From Promethearchaeota archaeon (lineage in GTDB: Archaea; Asgardarchaeota; Lokiarchaeia; Sigynarchaeales; SOKP01), in the NCBI GenBank assembly GCA_016839905.1, contig JAEOTJ010000489.1, positions 1-7,491 of the forward strand: 7,491 bases of DNA. The letters are read 5' to 3'. A program made the position numbers and the translations under genes. The notes under the pieces were generated by a model. That model saw only the letters and a list, made by a program, of their open reading frames with translations. It made no database searches and was not told where the DNA came from. Shown piece after piece: positions 1-6,674 of this stretch (position 1 is the stretch's first letter; the number at the start of each line of letters is the position of its first letter).

Positions 1-306
1 AATTATCTAAAACCATTCAAGTATATATTGATATTATAGATGATGACACTACACCTCCAGAGATAACCTATGAATATGTTGGAGATGGCACGGATGGAAA
101 TTCAGGAGAGATTATCGTAAGCGCTTGGGACAATTCGGGTCTTTCTGTTGATCCAAGTGGAGTATATCCCGTTCCAGTAGAATTAGGTCACCATTACTTT
201 GAATTCACGGCAATTGATAACGATGATGATAGACAGGGTGATGAATTATCTGAAACATTGGAGGTATATATTGATATTATAGATGATGATACCACGCCTC
301 CAGAAC
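1..306 (+). repeat. Direct repeat of Ig-like module boundary, 243-bp period
   Basis: Positions 1-63 and 244-306 match at roughly 50 of 63 bases. This includes an unbroken 26-base identity over the codons for the VYIDIIDD strand (21-46 and 264-289). The 243-bp offset is exactly 81 codons, so this is the DNA footprint of tandem Ig-like modules. The earlier copies presumably continue upstream of the window. Confidence 0.8.
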
Positions 307-1250
307 TATCAAATCTCATAATAACAGATGATTTACATAATGTTAATATTACTCTTGATGCTATTGATCAGAGCAGTATTGGAGATATTCAGGTCTTCGT
401 GGATGGGGAGATAATCGAGCCAATAGTCCAAATAATGAAGGGCGATATATTCATTTTCACTTTAGAAAATCAATGGATAATGGAGAGAGGAATTCACGAA
501 ATAGAAGTCAGAATATTTGATGGTGATAACGATCGCCCAGATGATTTCTTGATATCTTCCATTTTCGGCACGTTTGAAGTCAGCTTGGAAGAAATGCATC
601 AAAATATAATCTGGCAAATAAATCAATTAAAGGCATACGTGGAAGAAAATCTATGTCGTATACTCTCATTCTGTATTAGATTTAAATTAACCATTGCACA
701 AAGACATCTTGAACGTGCTAATGAATTAATAGAACAAGGACGAGTTATATGTGCTCTTATCCATGATACGATTGCTAAAGTACTGGTTCTCATAACAGAA
801 TTTAAAACAGAGATTTTTGACAAAATCTCGTGGATTTCTGATGAACATGCAGAATATCTTATTTTTAATTTACGCCACATTAGGAATGACATCATCATTC
901 TGATGGGAGCTTCAGTTGGAACTGAGCAAGCTCAAGGGATTGCTATGATTGAAGTGGAATTATTAAATATCAGGGATCTCGTGAGAGATGAAACAAGCTG
1001 GTGTGTAAGACACTCTTTAGGGAACTCAATAAAGGCTGCTACAATTAAACTTGAGATTGCTTTATTTTTTATTTCGTTTGATTTAAATCCTAACTGTATG
1101 TTAACAAGAGCTCAATCTACGCTAGATATTGTGAAATGTAGGACTGAATATTATTTAGAAAAAGGCAAGTTATCACAAGAGTTAGCCAACTTATTAATAG
1201 AAGGGATTACTAAAGCTCGAGGAGACATAGAAGTCGTAAAAGTGTTATAA
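1..1250 (+). CDS. Ig-like repeat surface/secreted protein with duplicated helical C-terminus (5' end outside window)
   Basis: The frame is open from the first complete codon (position 3) to a TAA at 1248-1250, giving 415 visible residues; the true start lies upstream. Residues 1-20 are the end of one beta-rich repeat, 21-101 a complete 81-residue repeat and about 102-196 a more divergent one. The repeats end in an acidic strand motif, VYIDIIDDDTTPPE, at 7-20 and 88-101, typical of Ig-like/cadherin-like extracellular modules where Asp clusters often bind calcium (inference). Residues about 198-415 are predicted helical and contain two related halves, each opening with S(F/W)C(I/V)R at 222 and 332. 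There are six cysteines, all in this part. No C-terminal membrane anchor or sorting motif is visible, and any signal peptide would lie outside the window. It is convergent with the zinc-ribbon gene across a 73-bp AT-rich gap. A secreted or cell-surface role is inferred; substrate and partner are unknown. Confidence 0.8.
   Translation, partial: LSKTIQVYIDIIDDDTTPPEITYEYVGDGTDGNSGEIIVSAWDNSGLSVDPSGVYPVPVELGHHYFEFTAIDNDDDRQGDELSETLEVYIDIIDDDTTPPELSNLIITDDLHNVNITLDAIDQSSIGDIQVFVDGEIIEPIVQIMKGDIFIFTLENQWIMERGIHEIEVRIFDGDNDRPDDFLISSIFGTFEVSLEEMHQNIIWQINQLKAYVEENLCRILSFCIRFKLTIAQRHLERANELIEQGRVICALIHDTIAKVLVLITEFKTEIFDKISWISDEHAEYLIFNLRHIRNDIIILMGASVGTEQAQGIAMIEVELLNIRDLVRDETSWCVRHSLGNSIKAATIKLEIALFFISFDLNPNCMLTRAQSTLDIVKCRTEYYLEKGKLSQELANLLIEGITKARGDIEVVKVL
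666..1238 (+). repeat. Two diverged copies of a helical Cys-containing domain within the surface protein
   Basis: Copy 1 (residues about 222-300, nt 666-902) begins SFCIRFKL, has a second cysteine at 250 and ends in a helix with SDEHAEYLI followed by RNDIIIL. Copy 2 (about 332-412, nt 996-1238) begins SWCVRHSL, has its second cysteine at 365 and ends with SQELANLLI followed by RGDIEVV. The distance from the first Cys motif to the R(N/G)DI motif is 72 and 74 residues. DNA similarity is not obvious, so the duplication is old. The family is not recognised. Confidence 0.5.
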
Positions 1251-1323
1251 ATAAAAAATCCAATATTATTTTAATATATATAGTTATACAATAAATTATA
1301 AATAAATATGAAATGGTCTATTA

Positions 1324-3228
1324 TCATTTCTTTTTAAATATTTCTGACATGGTATTACATTTAATACAGCGTACTTTTTCAGGATCTTTAAGCAAAACAA
1401 ATTTATTCTTGGGAAGAGGATAAATCTTGTTGCAATTTGTACATAAATATCCCAATTTAAAGAAAGGAACCCCACATTTTTCGCAACTGAAACGGTCAAA
1501 TTGCTCTCTCGTAATACTGTGAGGTGCATTACAAGAAGCACAATAAGCGGCGAATTTTGACTTTTGAGGGGGGATAATTAGTTTCTTTTTTAATGCTGGA
1601 CGTTTTTTACTCAACAAGGATTTTTTTTTAGTAGAATCAGGCGTACTCACGACACTTTTAATCCCTTTACTTTCTGGAATCTGTCTTGGAATGAATTTAG
1701 TTCTCTTCGATTTAAATATTTCTGTCATGGTATTACATTTTAAACAGCGTACTTTTTCGGGGTCTTTAAGCGCAACAAATAACTTCTTGGAAAGAGGATA
1801 AATCTTGTTGCAATTTGTACATAAATATCCCAAATTAAAGGAAGGATGTCCACATCTTCCGCATCTGAAATGCTCAAATTGCTCTCTCATAATTGAGTGA
1901 GGTGCATTACAAGAAGCACAATAAACGGCGAATTTTAAATTTTGAGGGGGGATAATTGGTCCTTCTTTTGGTAGAGGAAGTTTTTTATTCAATAGGGATT
2001 TATTAATAGAAGTACCATATGAATTCACAACATTATTAATCCCTTTTTTTTGTAGAACCGTTTTTGAAACGGCTTTAGTTCTTTTCTTTTTAAATATTTC
2101 TGCCACGGTATTACATTTAAAACAGCGTACATTTTCAGGGGCTTTAATTGCGATAAAATCTCTCTTGGAGAGAGGATAAATCTTGTTGCAATTTGTACAT
2201 AAATATCCTACATTAAAGGAAGGATGCCCACATCTTCCGCACCCGAAATCATCAAATTGCTCTCTCGTAATTACGTGAAGTGCGTGACATAAAGCGCAAT
2301 AAGCGGCGATTCCTGACTTTTCAGCTTGAATAAATGGTTCTTCTTTTAGTGCTGGTTGTTTTTCACTCAAATTTGATTCATTTTTAGTAGAATCAAGCGT
2401 ACTCATGACATTTTTAATCTCTATTTTTTCAGGAACCTTTCTTGAAATGACTTTAGTTTTTTTCTTTTTAAATATTTCTGCCACGGTATTACATTTAAAA
2501 CAGCGTACTTTTTCAGGGGCTTTAAGGGCGACAAAATCCCTCTCGGAGAGAGGATATATCTTGTTGCAATTTGTACATAAATATCCTACATTAAAGGAAG
2601 GATGCCCACATCTTCCGCACCCGAAATGATCAAATTGCTCTCTCGTAATTACATGAAGTGCGTGACATGAAGCGCAATAAACGGCGATTCCTGACTTAGT
2701 AGAATCAGGCGTACTCACGACATTTTTAATCTCTATTTTTTCTGGAACCTTTCTTGAAACGGCTTTAGTTTTTTTCTTTTTAAATATTTCTGCCACGGTA
2801 TTACATTTAAAACAGCGTACTTTTTCAGGGGCTTTAAGTGCGATAAAATCTTTCTTGGAGAGAGGATATATCTTGTTGCAATTTATACATAAATATCCCA
2901 AATTAAAGGAAGAATGTCCACATTTTGTGCAAATAAAATCATCAAATTGCTCTCTTGTAATTACGTGGGAAGCATGACAAGAAGTGCAATAAACAGCGAT
3001 TCTTGACATTTTAGGGGGGAGGATGGATTGTTTTTTTGGTGGAGAAGGTAGTTCAGTCAAAGTGATCTCTTCCTTAGTAGAATAAATTGGACTCACGACA
3101 CTTATAATTTCTCTATTTTCAGGGACTTCACTTGATAAAGGTTTATTCTTAGAACTATTGGGTTCACCTGTAACCTCTTTAATCTCTTTCTTTTCCGCAG
3201 CCTTTTTTGAAATGATTTTTTTATCCAT
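1324..3228 (-). CDS. Five-fold repeated double zinc-ribbon protein
   Basis: This is a complete 634-residue protein with ATG at 3228-3226 and TGA at 1326-1324. It has no signal peptide or membrane segment, so it is probably cytoplasmic. Five domains of about 80 residues start near residues 74, 178, 304, 430 and 556. Each has four CxxC pairs, whose first cysteines are separated by 19, 14 and 25 residues in every copy, enough ligands for two zinc ribbons per copy. The 40 cysteines all belong to these pairs. Conserved non-Cys features are REQF in the first ribbon, GYLC(T/I)NCNKIYPL at the hinge and VRCxKCNT(V/M)xEIFK at the end. Domains are joined by Lys/Ser/Pro-rich linkers. No catalytic domain is present. 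Binding to nucleic acid or protein is a plausible but unproven role. The upstream neighbour on this strand is a tnpB remnant ending 87 bp before the ATG. The spacer just ahead of the ATG is AT-rich (TTTTTAAAA at 3252-3244) and has no clear Shine-Dalgarno. Confidence 0.85.
   Translation of the reverse strand: MDKKIISKKAAEKKEIKEVTGEPNSSKNKPLSSEVPENREIISVVSPIYSTKEEITLTELPSPPKKQSILPPKMSRIAVYCTSCHASHVITREQFDDFICTKCGHSSFNLGYLCINCNKIYPLSKKDFIALKAPEKVRCFKCNTVAEIFKKKKTKAVSRKVPEKIEIKNVVSTPDSTKSGIAVYCASCHALHVITREQFDHFGCGRCGHPSFNVGYLCTNCNKIYPLSERDFVALKAPEKVRCFKCNTVAEIFKKKKTKVISRKVPEKIEIKNVMSTLDSTKNESNLSEKQPALKEEPFIQAEKSGIAAYCALCHALHVITREQFDDFGCGRCGHPSFNVGYLCTNCNKIYPLSKRDFIAIKAPENVRCFKCNTVAEIFKKKRTKAVSKTVLQKKGINNVVNSYGTSINKSLLNKKLPLPKEGPIIPPQNLKFAVYCASCNAPHSIMREQFEHFRCGRCGHPSFNLGYLCTNCNKIYPLSKKLFVALKDPEKVRCLKCNTMTEIFKSKRTKFIPRQIPESKGIKSVVSTPDSTKKKSLLSKKRPALKKKLIIPPQKSKFAAYCASCNAPHSITREQFDRFSCEKCGVPFFKLGYLCTNCNKIYPLPKNKFVLLKDPEKVRCIKCNTMSEIFKKK
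1327..3009 (-). repeat. Tandem coding repeat, five units, 378-bp period (one unit shortened to 312 bp)
   Basis: Domain copies occupy about 3009-2770, 2697-2458, 2319-2080, 1941-1702 and 1563-1327. Successive copies are offset by 312, 378, 378 and 378 bp (104, 126, 126 and 126 codons). The DNA is still strongly conserved: blocks around 2461-2537 and 2773-2849 are almost identical. This points to recent duplication or gene conversion. Copies 1-3 share CHAxHVITREQF and KAPE; copies 4-5 share CNAPHSI and KDPEKVRC, so there are two sub-types. Confidence 0.85.
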
Positions 3229-3315
3229 TTTATTTCACATATCTTTTAAAAATAAATTACATGGTGCTAAATCTAATCAATTTTACTTTAAAGCCTGTTT
3301 ATTCTCATTAAGTAA

Positions 3316-3750
3316 TTAAATTTCCAAATCATATATATTTATTACTATTGAACTATTCGCCTTAAAAGGGCGAGATTCTTTTTTCCTCGAAAACTGCTTA
3401 AAAAAATTCCGAAAAATCTCTTTAGGTCTTATATTTTCTCCAAGGGTATGACTTCCCGTCGTTCCAATGGTAGATATATCCTCAGGGATTATCGTAATAT
3501 TTCTTTCTTCTCGAAGGATTCTAATTTCCTCTTTTTTTAAGTTAATAAAGGTGTTCTCGTCTCTATCGTGAGTAGTTCCACACTCTAAACAGGTCTACGC
3601 TCTTTCTTTTAAAGTAATGTTGTTGTTTTTCCAACCTCAAAGTGAACATAGTATGCTGGAAGCGAAAAACCTATCTACTTGAACGAAGAGCATTCCTAAC
3701 CATTCCAGCTTGTATTTTAAAAAGCCTAGCTTCTAGAATAAGGCTCAATT
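3316..3750 (-). pseudogene. tnpB: Decayed TnpB (IS200/IS605-type OrfB) C-terminal fragment
   Basis: Read on the minus strand from 3717, the frame gives KYKLEWLGMLFVQVDRFFAS, then ILCSL, a TGA at 3639-3637, GWKNNNITLKERA, a TAG at 3597-3595 and TCLECGTTHDRDEN. It then runs 92 open codons to TAA at 3318-3316. This matches the TnpB end: YK.EW.G motif, VDRFFPSS, the two CxxC pairs of the zinc ribbon, and the HDRDxNAxxN motif carrying the last RuvC acidic residue. The TGA replaces the second cysteine of the first CxxC pair, and the TAG sits where family members usually have Trp before TC. Further in-frame stops at 3735-3733 and 3747-3745 lie upstream, where homology fades. The N-terminal two-thirds and the RuvC-I region are missing, and no TnpA is present. 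It is clearly non-functional. Confidence 0.85.
3357..3373 (-). other. Small stem-loop inside the tnpB 3' end
   Basis: TCGCC (3357-3361) pairs with GGCGA (3369-3373) around a 7-nt loop. In TnpB elements, the 3' end of the gene overlaps the guide RNA (omega RNA) scaffold and the right transposon end, so a hairpin here could be a relic of that structure. A 5-bp stem is weak evidence on its own. Confidence 0.25.
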
Positions 3751-3786
3751 CATCACCCCCATAAATGGGAGTCTTTTCTTGAATAA

Positions 3787-3840
3787 TTATGATAAAGTTT
3801 TAATTAATTGGGAGGGTACCATGGCGGGATACCAGAGAGA
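3787..3840. repeat. 54-bp dispersed intergenic repeat, copy 1
   Basis: This segment, with core GGGAGGGTACCAT, recurs in the same orientation at 6820-6873 with 48 of 54 identities. Outside it the flanks show no clear alignment. It lies just beyond the tnpB remnant and about 118 bp before the GT5 gene. On the minus strand both copies read SLW(Y/C)PAMVPSQL and reach a stop at the same place, so it could be the 3' end of a lost gene. It could equally be a transposon or MITE terminus, or a structured RNA. The identity is unknown. Confidence 0.8.
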
Positions 3841-3942
3841 AATTATGGAATTAATAAGATTATAAGATTGAATCTCTTATTTATTATAGTATAATTAAAT
3901 TTAAATTGCATACTAAGAATTTTTAAAAAAATCAAATAAATT

Positions 3943-3949
3943 AAGGTGA
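3943..3949 (+). promoter_or_regulatory. Shine-Dalgarno for the GT5 gene
   Basis: AAGGTGA lies 9 nt before the GTG at 3959. No in-frame ATG or other start with comparable spacing exists nearby, so this motif decides the GTG start. TTTAAAT around 3898-3904 is a possible TATA element at a distance that would leave a short leader containing this site; that part is tentative. Confidence 0.6.
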
Positions 3950-3958
3950 ATAACTGTA

Positions 3959-5587
3959 GTGGAGCTGAAGCTCGGAGCAAAATCAATTGTGTTTATTTCA
4001 TTTGAAAATCATTATGCTCCATGGGGAGGATTAGCGGCAGTAATGAAAAGGTTACCTCCTATCATGTCAAATTCTATCAAAACAGTTTTAATATCACCTC
4101 TTTTTGCGAATATAAAGAAAACGCAAGCCTCCATTCAAAAAAAGAAAATAATTGCAACAAATCTTACTGATAATGTGTTATATAAAGGCTATAATCATAA
4201 AATAGAGTTATTCAAGAGTACAGAATTCACTGAATTTCAAAACTATGGAATCTATTTGATTAAGTGTGATAAATTTTTTTTATCCGGAGAGAATCCCTAT
4301 CATGATTCGTGGAGATTTGATTCTTTATTTCATGATTCTTATTTTTTATCAAAATCGGTTCCAGTAGCTTTAAAATTAATACAAGAAATTTTTCCGCCAC
4401 CATATATTATAGCTTTACAAGATTGGGAAACTGCTCTGGTAGCAGATACAATGCCTTATAAAATATCAAATAAATGTGTTTTAACCTTACATAATCCACA
4501 TGATAATTATTTAATTGGCGATCTTGAAAAAAAGACAATACTTCAATATACAATTCCAAAAATGCAGGGTATATCAACTGTGTCGGAACATTTTGCACAT
4601 GAATTACTCAATGATCCTTTACAGACTGAGGTTATTAGTCAAAAATTGCAGGGACAATTCCAATATTTGAAACCTATTGGAATCAATAATGGAAATTTCG
4701 TAAATCTCTCATTTCCTGTAGATTTGAACGATACAAAATCAATACTCGTTGAAAAATTAAAAAATCGACAGATCTTTAATGAAATCTTAAAAAAAGAGAA
4801 CAAGTTAATACCAAAATGGGGTAATAAATTTGATTTGATGCAAAGTGACATTCCAATTTTTTTATTATTCGGACGGGACGATCCGAAGCAAAAAGGTTTT
4901 GATGTTGCTGCTTCTGCTATTTATCGATTACTAAAAAAGAAGGGCCCTGATACAGCATTTTTTATATTTACTCCTATCCCAAGCTCCAATAACTTAATTA
5001 CATTATCATACTTAGAAGACTTGTGCAAAGAATTTAATAATAATGTGATGGTTTTTCCTTTCCGCTTTTCAAAGGGTTATAAAAATCTTCAAAAAGCAGC
5101 CAATTTTATTATCATGCCCTCGTATTATGAGCCATTTGGAGCAGCAAATGAAGGATATGCGGCAGGAACGCCAATTATAGCCAGAGCAACAGGAGGTCTG
5201 ATTCAACAAGTATGTCCTTTGAATTTTAAGTTGCTACCTGAAAAGATTCAATCCTATATAAAATGGTATCATCCAACTCTAAGTAAACCTACGGGTTATC
5301 TCTATAGAGAGCATTTAAGTACTGAAACGGGAGATAATTGGAAGTATCTATTATCAACTAATTTCACTGAGAGAAGATCCATTAAAGAACCTGTCGATTG
5401 GCGGAATCCTCTTTTTTGGTCAATGGTAGCCGAACTAGAAATTACATTAGAGAATGCCATAGAACTATATAATCACGATAAAGAGACATATTGTAATTTA
5501 ATATTAAATGGAATTGATTTATTTAAACAGTTCTCATGGGAATTAACAGCTGAAAAATATAGGATTCAGTTATATTCTAACAATTAA
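3959..5587 (+). CDS. GT5-type glycogen/starch synthase-like glycosyltransferase (GlgA-like)
   Basis: This is a 542-residue protein with GTG start and TAA at 5585-5587. The two-Rossmann (GT-B) layout of GT5 is recognisable. In order: PWGGLAAV (21-28) at the N-terminal nucleotide-sugar loop, QDWETAL (154-160) for the usual HDW motif, LHNP (177-180), STVSE (206-210) for the TVS motif, GINNG (241-245) for GIxNG, and GRDDPKQKGFDV (305-316) with the Arg/Lys pair that grips the nucleotide diphosphate. SYYEPFGAANEGYAAGTP (388-405) carries catalytic-loop Glu391, followed by TGGL, and FSWELTAEKY near the C-terminus matches the family's closing helix. GT5 enzymes extend alpha-1,4-glucan from ADP- or UDP-glucose in the cytoplasm. 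Oddities are Trp in place of Lys in KxGGL, Gln for His in HDW, one residue fewer between Glu391 and the GTP motif, and about 65 extra residues compared with bacterial GlgA. Activity or substrate may therefore differ. It is monocistronic, with no other glycogen gene visible. Confidence 0.75.
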   Translation: MELKLGAKSIVFISFENHYAPWGGLAAVMKRLPPIMSNSIKTVLISPLFANIKKTQASIQKKKIIATNLTDNVLYKGYNHKIELFKSTEFTEFQNYGIYLIKCDKFFLSGENPYHDSWRFDSLFHDSYFLSKSVPVALKLIQEIFPPPYIIALQDWETALVADTMPYKISNKCVLTLHNPHDNYLIGDLEKKTILQYTIPKMQGISTVSEHFAHELLNDPLQTEVISQKLQGQFQYLKPIGINNGNFVNLSFPVDLNDTKSILVEKLKNRQIFNEILKKENKLIPKWGNKFDLMQSDIPIFLLFGRDDPKQKGFDVAASAIYRLLKKKGPDTAFFIFTPIPSSNNLITLSYLEDLCKEFNNNVMVFPFRFSKGYKNLQKAANFIIMPSYYEPFGAANEGYAAGTPIIARATGGLIQQVCPLNFKLLPEKIQSYIKWYHPTLSKPTGYLYREHLSTETGDNWKYLLSTNFTERRSIKEPVDWRNPLFWSMVAELEITLENAIELYNHDKETYCNLILNGIDLFKQFSWELTAEKYRIQLYSNN

Positions 5588-5641
5588 CATTGCTCGTCAA
5601 GGTGTGACAGTTGATCAAAAAATCCGCGGTGAAGTAAAATG

Positions 5642-5672
5642 AATAGGATGTATATAGATTAAAAATCCTATT
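5642..5672 (+). terminator. Terminator-like hairpin after the GT5 gene
   Basis: AATAGGAT (5642-5649) pairs perfectly with ATCCTATT (5665-5672) around a 15-nt loop, followed directly by T-rich sequence. It lies 54 bp past the stop. Archaeal termination mainly needs the T-run, so the stem may be incidental or may stabilise the mRNA end. Confidence 0.4.
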
Positions 5673-5750
5673 TTATTTAAAAAGATAAATATATATTTTT
5701 AAATTAAGTTTAGTTAGGTAAGAAAAAAAATAGAAATCATTAATTATCAT

Positions 5751-5837
5751 ATGAATGAAGAAAGAAAGAAGGTATTATTTATGGCGAACAAAATAATTTC
5801 GTATGACTGCATCGAGTCTAAATTTCAGGGAATATAA
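5751..5837 (+). CDS. Possible small ORF, 28 codons, or gene remnant
   Basis: ATG at 5751 runs to TAA at 5835-5837, with a second in-frame ATG at 5781. The peptide is basic at the start and contains one Cys; it matches no family I recognise. GAAGAAAGAAAGAAGG lies ahead of the inner ATG and could act as a weak ribosome site. Its stop lies inside the palindrome at 5834-5857. It could equally be chance or a decayed gene. Confidence 0.2.
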   Translation: MNEERKKVLFMANKIISYDCIESKFQGI

Positions 5838-5857
5838 TAGATACTGATATCTATTAT
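5834..5857. promoter_or_regulatory. Perfect 10-bp palindrome upstream of the SHOCT gene
   Basis: ATAATAGATA (5834-5843) and TATCTATTAT (5848-5857) are exact inverted repeats separated by CTGA. The site ends 31 bp before the ATG at 5889 and just upstream of ATTATAAAT, a possible TATA element at about 5862-5870. That position suits an operator for a dimeric regulator. Alternatives are a hairpin ending transcription from the preceding small ORF, or chance in AT-rich DNA. Confidence 0.4.
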
Positions 5858-5876
5858 TCGATTATAAATTAAATAT

Positions 5877-5881
5877 GAGGT
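5877..5881 (+). promoter_or_regulatory. Shine-Dalgarno GAGGT for the SHOCT gene
   Basis: GAGGT lies 7 nt before the ATG at 5889, a good match to the archaeal anti-Shine-Dalgarno, and supports that start. Confidence 0.65.
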
Positions 5882-5888
5882 ATAAGAA

Positions 5889-6512
5889 ATGGGAAAAAAT
5901 AAAGATGATAAAAGGACAATGCATTTTGAAGAGAGGATAATACAATCTTCAAGTAATATCCCTAAAGATTTGAAGAACAGTTTTAAACGTTTTGTAAAAA
6001 AATTAGATGGGGCAAAATATACCTATCAGGGGGGTTATAAAATAGAGATAATGGAAATAGGTCCCCACGATGATAATACTTATTCCACAACTTTCCAATT
6101 AATAGGTATTGTTAATTTAAATTTTCAATTTAAAATTAGATACATTCTTAATTCCTCAAATTTAGAATTAGGATACGAACCTGTTTCTAAATATGCAATA
6201 AATGCACCTAAATTTGCACGAAGAAAAGCAGAACAAATGGTTACTAATTCATTCATGCCGTTTATTGTTAGAGCGTTCAATAAAGCTATGGAACAAAAGA
6301 AACCCAAAGTAGAAAAACTTGAAGATAAAGATAAAACTAAGGAACATAAAGAAAAAAAACCCAAAGTAAAAAAACCAGAAGATAAAGACAAAAGTAAGGA
6401 ATATAGAGAAAAAAAGCCTAAAGATCCTCTTAAGCTTTTAAAGCTTCAGTTCATTGAAGGAAATATATCAGAAGAAGAATACTTTAGAAAAAAGAAAATT
6501 TTAGAAGAATGA
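5889..6512 (+). CDS. Basic protein with charged tandem-repeat linker and C-terminal SHOCT motif
   Basis: This is a complete 207-residue protein, ATG to TGA, with a clear ribosome site. Residues about 10-135 form a mixed alpha/beta domain I do not recognise, with beta strands near 50-90 and helices near 105-135. Residues 137-178 are a Lys/Glu/Asp-rich linker made of a 19-residue unit (KKPKVEKLEDKDKTKEHKE) repeated about 2.2 times. Residues about 179-207 match the SHOCT consensus: DPLKLLKLQFIEGNISEEEY then KKKILEE, with the usual leucine spacing, central Gly and Glu-Glu-Glu-Tyr. SHOCT is a short helical C-terminal motif attached to many unrelated domains and thought to mediate oligomerisation. 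No signal peptide or membrane helix is present, so it is probably cytoplasmic. Its neighbours give no functional clue. Function unknown. Confidence 0.75.
   Translation: MGKNKDDKRTMHFEERIIQSSSNIPKDLKNSFKRFVKKLDGAKYTYQGGYKIEIMEIGPHDDNTYSTTFQLIGIVNLNFQFKIRYILNSSNLELGYEPVSKYAINAPKFARRKAEQMVTNSFMPFIVRAFNKAMEQKKPKVEKLEDKDKTKEHKEKKPKVKKPEDKDKSKEYREKKPKDPLKLLKLQFIEGNISEEEYFRKKKILEE
6297..6422 (+). repeat. 57-bp tandem coding repeat in the SHOCT-protein linker
   Basis: Units at 6297-6353 and 6354-6410 plus a partial third (6411-6422) encode the 19-residue charged linker repeat. Each begins KKPK. A small expandable minisatellite-like array is the likely origin. Confidence 0.7.
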
Positions 6513-6674
6513 AGTGGATGTGTTAAGAATCGAAATAGTTATATAACCTTTTCTACTTTTTTTCTTATATTAATTTGCCTCAAACTGCAACTATCTCATT
6601 TAGTTAGAAAAAAAATTAAAAAAAAAAAGCCCCTTATTTTGAAACCTCCGCAAAAGAGGGAGACAATGTTAAAC

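Noticed and set aside
258..1250. Reading the first gene as starting at 258
   Set aside because: The codon at 258 is TTG inside an Ig-like repeat and the frame is open upstream to the window edge, so it is an internal Leu and the gene is truncated by the window.
2405..2629. Plus-strand ORF of 74 codons
   Set aside because: It is antisense to the zinc-ribbon array, and its apparent regularity comes from the repeats on the other strand.
1324..3228. Periodic repeats as a CRISPR array
   Set aside because: The period is 378 bp and the repeats are in-frame protein domains with conserved cysteines, not short repeats with unique spacers.
3650..3815. Alternative minus-strand frame through the tnpB relic encoding LEARLFKIQAGMVRNALR
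   Set aside because: It reads fluently but overlaps the frame carrying clear TnpB motifs (YKLEW, VDRFF) and matches nothing I know, so it is more likely a shadow frame. A remnant of another gene cannot be fully excluded.
5583..5642. Short plus frame just after the GT5 stop (ARQGVTVDQKIRGEVK)
   Set aside because: It looks somewhat coding in composition but has no start of its own, overlaps the end of the GT5 gene and is only about 20 codons long. A frameshifted extension of GT5 is unlikely because GT5 already ends after its family-typical closing helix.
6608..6660. A-run followed by CCTC/GAGG as a terminator
   Set aside because: The stem is only 4 bp and no T-run follows on either strand at the right place.
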